From positions 2,976,001 to 3,040,000 of the forward strand of contig NZ_CP073577.1 in assembly GCF_018205975.1 (NCBI RefSeq): a DNA stretch of 64,000 nucleotides, read 5' to 3'. The notes below the pieces were generated by a model. The model saw only the letters and a list, made by a program, of their open reading frames with translations, was not told the origin of the DNA and ran no database searches. A program made the position numbers and the translations under genes. This DNA is from Erythrobacter sp. JK5 (GTDB lineage Bacteria; Pseudomonadota; Alphaproteobacteria; Sphingomonadales; Sphingomonadaceae). This document shows positions 62,809 through 64,000 of the stretch, piece by piece. Numbering within the stretch: the first letter of the stretch is position 1; every line of letters starts with the position of its first letter.

Positions 62809-64000
62809 GGCTGAAGCGCCTTAAAGTCTTGCACACGGTCGGCAGCGGCGGGTTGCTTGACGGGCTAGAGGTATGGCTTGAACGCCCATCGAGCGCGAAT
62901 GAGCATTTGGCTCCATTGTGTCTTCTGGGGCCGAATGGTTCGGGTAAGTCTCAGTTTCTCCAGCTGGTCGCGGAGATATTCCAGGCGGCATGGCATCAAT
63001 GCAGTCCCAGCGAAGAACGGAAATCGTCGAACAGCGAAGTTCTGTTCGAAGTCGATTATCAAATCCGTTCGTCGGAATCAGACGGACCGGTCGACGTCAA
63101 GTTGTCCCGCAAGAAGCAGGGAAAATCAGCAGGCCCTATTGTAATGGAGAGAGCCACCCCAGATGGGTGGGTGGCTGTGGATTCGGAGACAGCCGAGTTC
63201 GGGTCACTCTTACCGTCGCTTTTGATCGGCTACACCTCGGGCGACAACGAAACGCTAAGCATGCCCTTTCTTCTCAGCCGTGCTGGCTACGCAGATGGTG
63301 TAGCCAACGCCGCGTTGCAGGAAGCAGAGTTGCCGCCTGACAACCGAATGCTTCTAATCGACTACGGGACTAATCTTGAGGTTCTGTTTGCGAACTTGAT
63401 GCTGAGCAGCGCCACTTCTCGCAAGGCCATACTTGAGCATGCCCCCTTCGCGATATCGCCTCTTGCCGATGTGTGGTCCGGCTTGCGCATTCTGCCGCAC
63501 CCAGTGCTCCTCCGAAGGCGGCAAAACGCAGCGGACGGAAAGGCATCCAGCTAACAACCGAGCTCGAACAAACGCTGGATAGATTGAAGCGTTCAGCTAC
63601 GTGCTGGTCAGTCGACGAAAAAACCGAAACCTATACCTTCGATTATCTCGTCAGTGATGCGACTCGGGAAGCCTTCTCCCATTTTTTCAAAGACACCTTG
63701 GGCCTTTACCGGGCACTACATAAGTTCGCCCTGCTGAATGACCTTGCGATCCCACGTCCAGCGCGTCTGCGCCTAGAAAGAGCAGTGCGTGAGAGGCGTT
63801 TCGCTTCCCGCTTGCCGGAACCGCAGCAAGAAGATCTGGTCTTCGGGTTCGAAGAGGTCCGCTTCCATTCGACGTCCAGATCCAAGTCAGCTGATGTCGT
63901 AGACTACGTCTCATTGTCGGATGGCGAACACCAGCAGGCCCTCGTCCTCGGCCTCTTTTCAATGATCCGCGAACACAATTCGCTCTTCATACTCGACGAG
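62805..64000 (+). CDS. AAA ATPase of the restriction locus, frameshifted, 3' end missing
   Basis: An SMC/AAA-type ATPase starting at ATG in the hsdS stop (ATGA). Walker A is GPNGSGKS (42-49). The first frame stops at 63554 after GLRILPHPVLLRRR; the family continues in the frame that reads KGIQLTTELEQTLDRLKRSA, and ends at the window edge with SLSDGEHQ (the ABC-type signature) and FILDE (Walker B). One missing C in the run at 63500-63502 would restore H-P-S-A-P-P-K and join the frames. Such proteins are known as restriction-system-associated AAA ATPases. The gene is cut by the window. Confidence 0.8.

Overview
The window reads as chromosomal DNA of a high-GC alphaproteobacterium of the order Sphingomonadales, most like the Erythrobacter group. 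The evidence is protein-level resemblance (RpoB/RpoC, GroESL, a GapR/DUF2312 protein, YebC-RuvC, a PRMT-like methylase, several short secreted proteins typical of sphingomonads) and base composition. No species call is possible from the sequence alone.

Layout. 1-12.2 kb: the start of polA, a small Ala-rich lipoprotein, a class A beta-lactamase-like serine hydrolase, a DUF305/LVIVD secreted protein, a sulfotransferase-like protein, a host-attachment protein, groES-groL under a CIRCE operator, an MscS channel, a MATE transporter and rplJ-rplL. 12.4-16.1 kb: a regulatory block (LuxR-type regulator without a synthase, winged-helix regulator, a 39-residue secreted peptide with a DUF2975 membrane protein and a HipB/YozG-like regulator behind an array of inverted repeats, and a PRMT-like methylase). 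This block separates rplJL (minus strand) from rpoB-rpoC (plus strand, 16.4-25.1 kb), which normally form one operon. A 40-residue membrane microprotein lies between rpoB and rpoC, and rpoC is interrupted by a one-base frameshift.

25-49 kb is ordinary core genome: gltX, PilZ, pyk, gapR, a YbjQ-GNAT-GNAT cluster, yebC-ruvC, glpQ, ubiG, lysC, a PilZ-HTH fusion, a degenerate diguanylate cyclase, purT and purU (PurU releases the formate that PurT uses), a LytTR regulator, a PQQ/cytochrome c alcohol dehydrogenase, two Tat-exported dienelactone-hydrolase-like proteins and an NDUFA9-like oxidoreductase.

At 49.0 kb there is a tRNA-Leu(CAG), followed at once by a tyrosine integrase. Everything from there to the window end looks like an integrated genomic island: plasmid/ICE-type small genes (DUF3768 and others), an HNH nuclease, and then a six-gene, translationally coupled type I restriction-modification operon (hsdR-hsdM-membrane protein-GIY-YIG protein-hsdS-AAA ATPase). 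The last gene carries a second one-base frameshift and runs off the window. This operon, with a RipA-like membrane protein and a GIY-YIG/DUF4357 protein lying between hsdM and hsdS, is the best candidate for an under-described defence system here. Both frameshifts are best explained by one missing C, so sequencing or assembly error must be excluded before giving them biological meaning.
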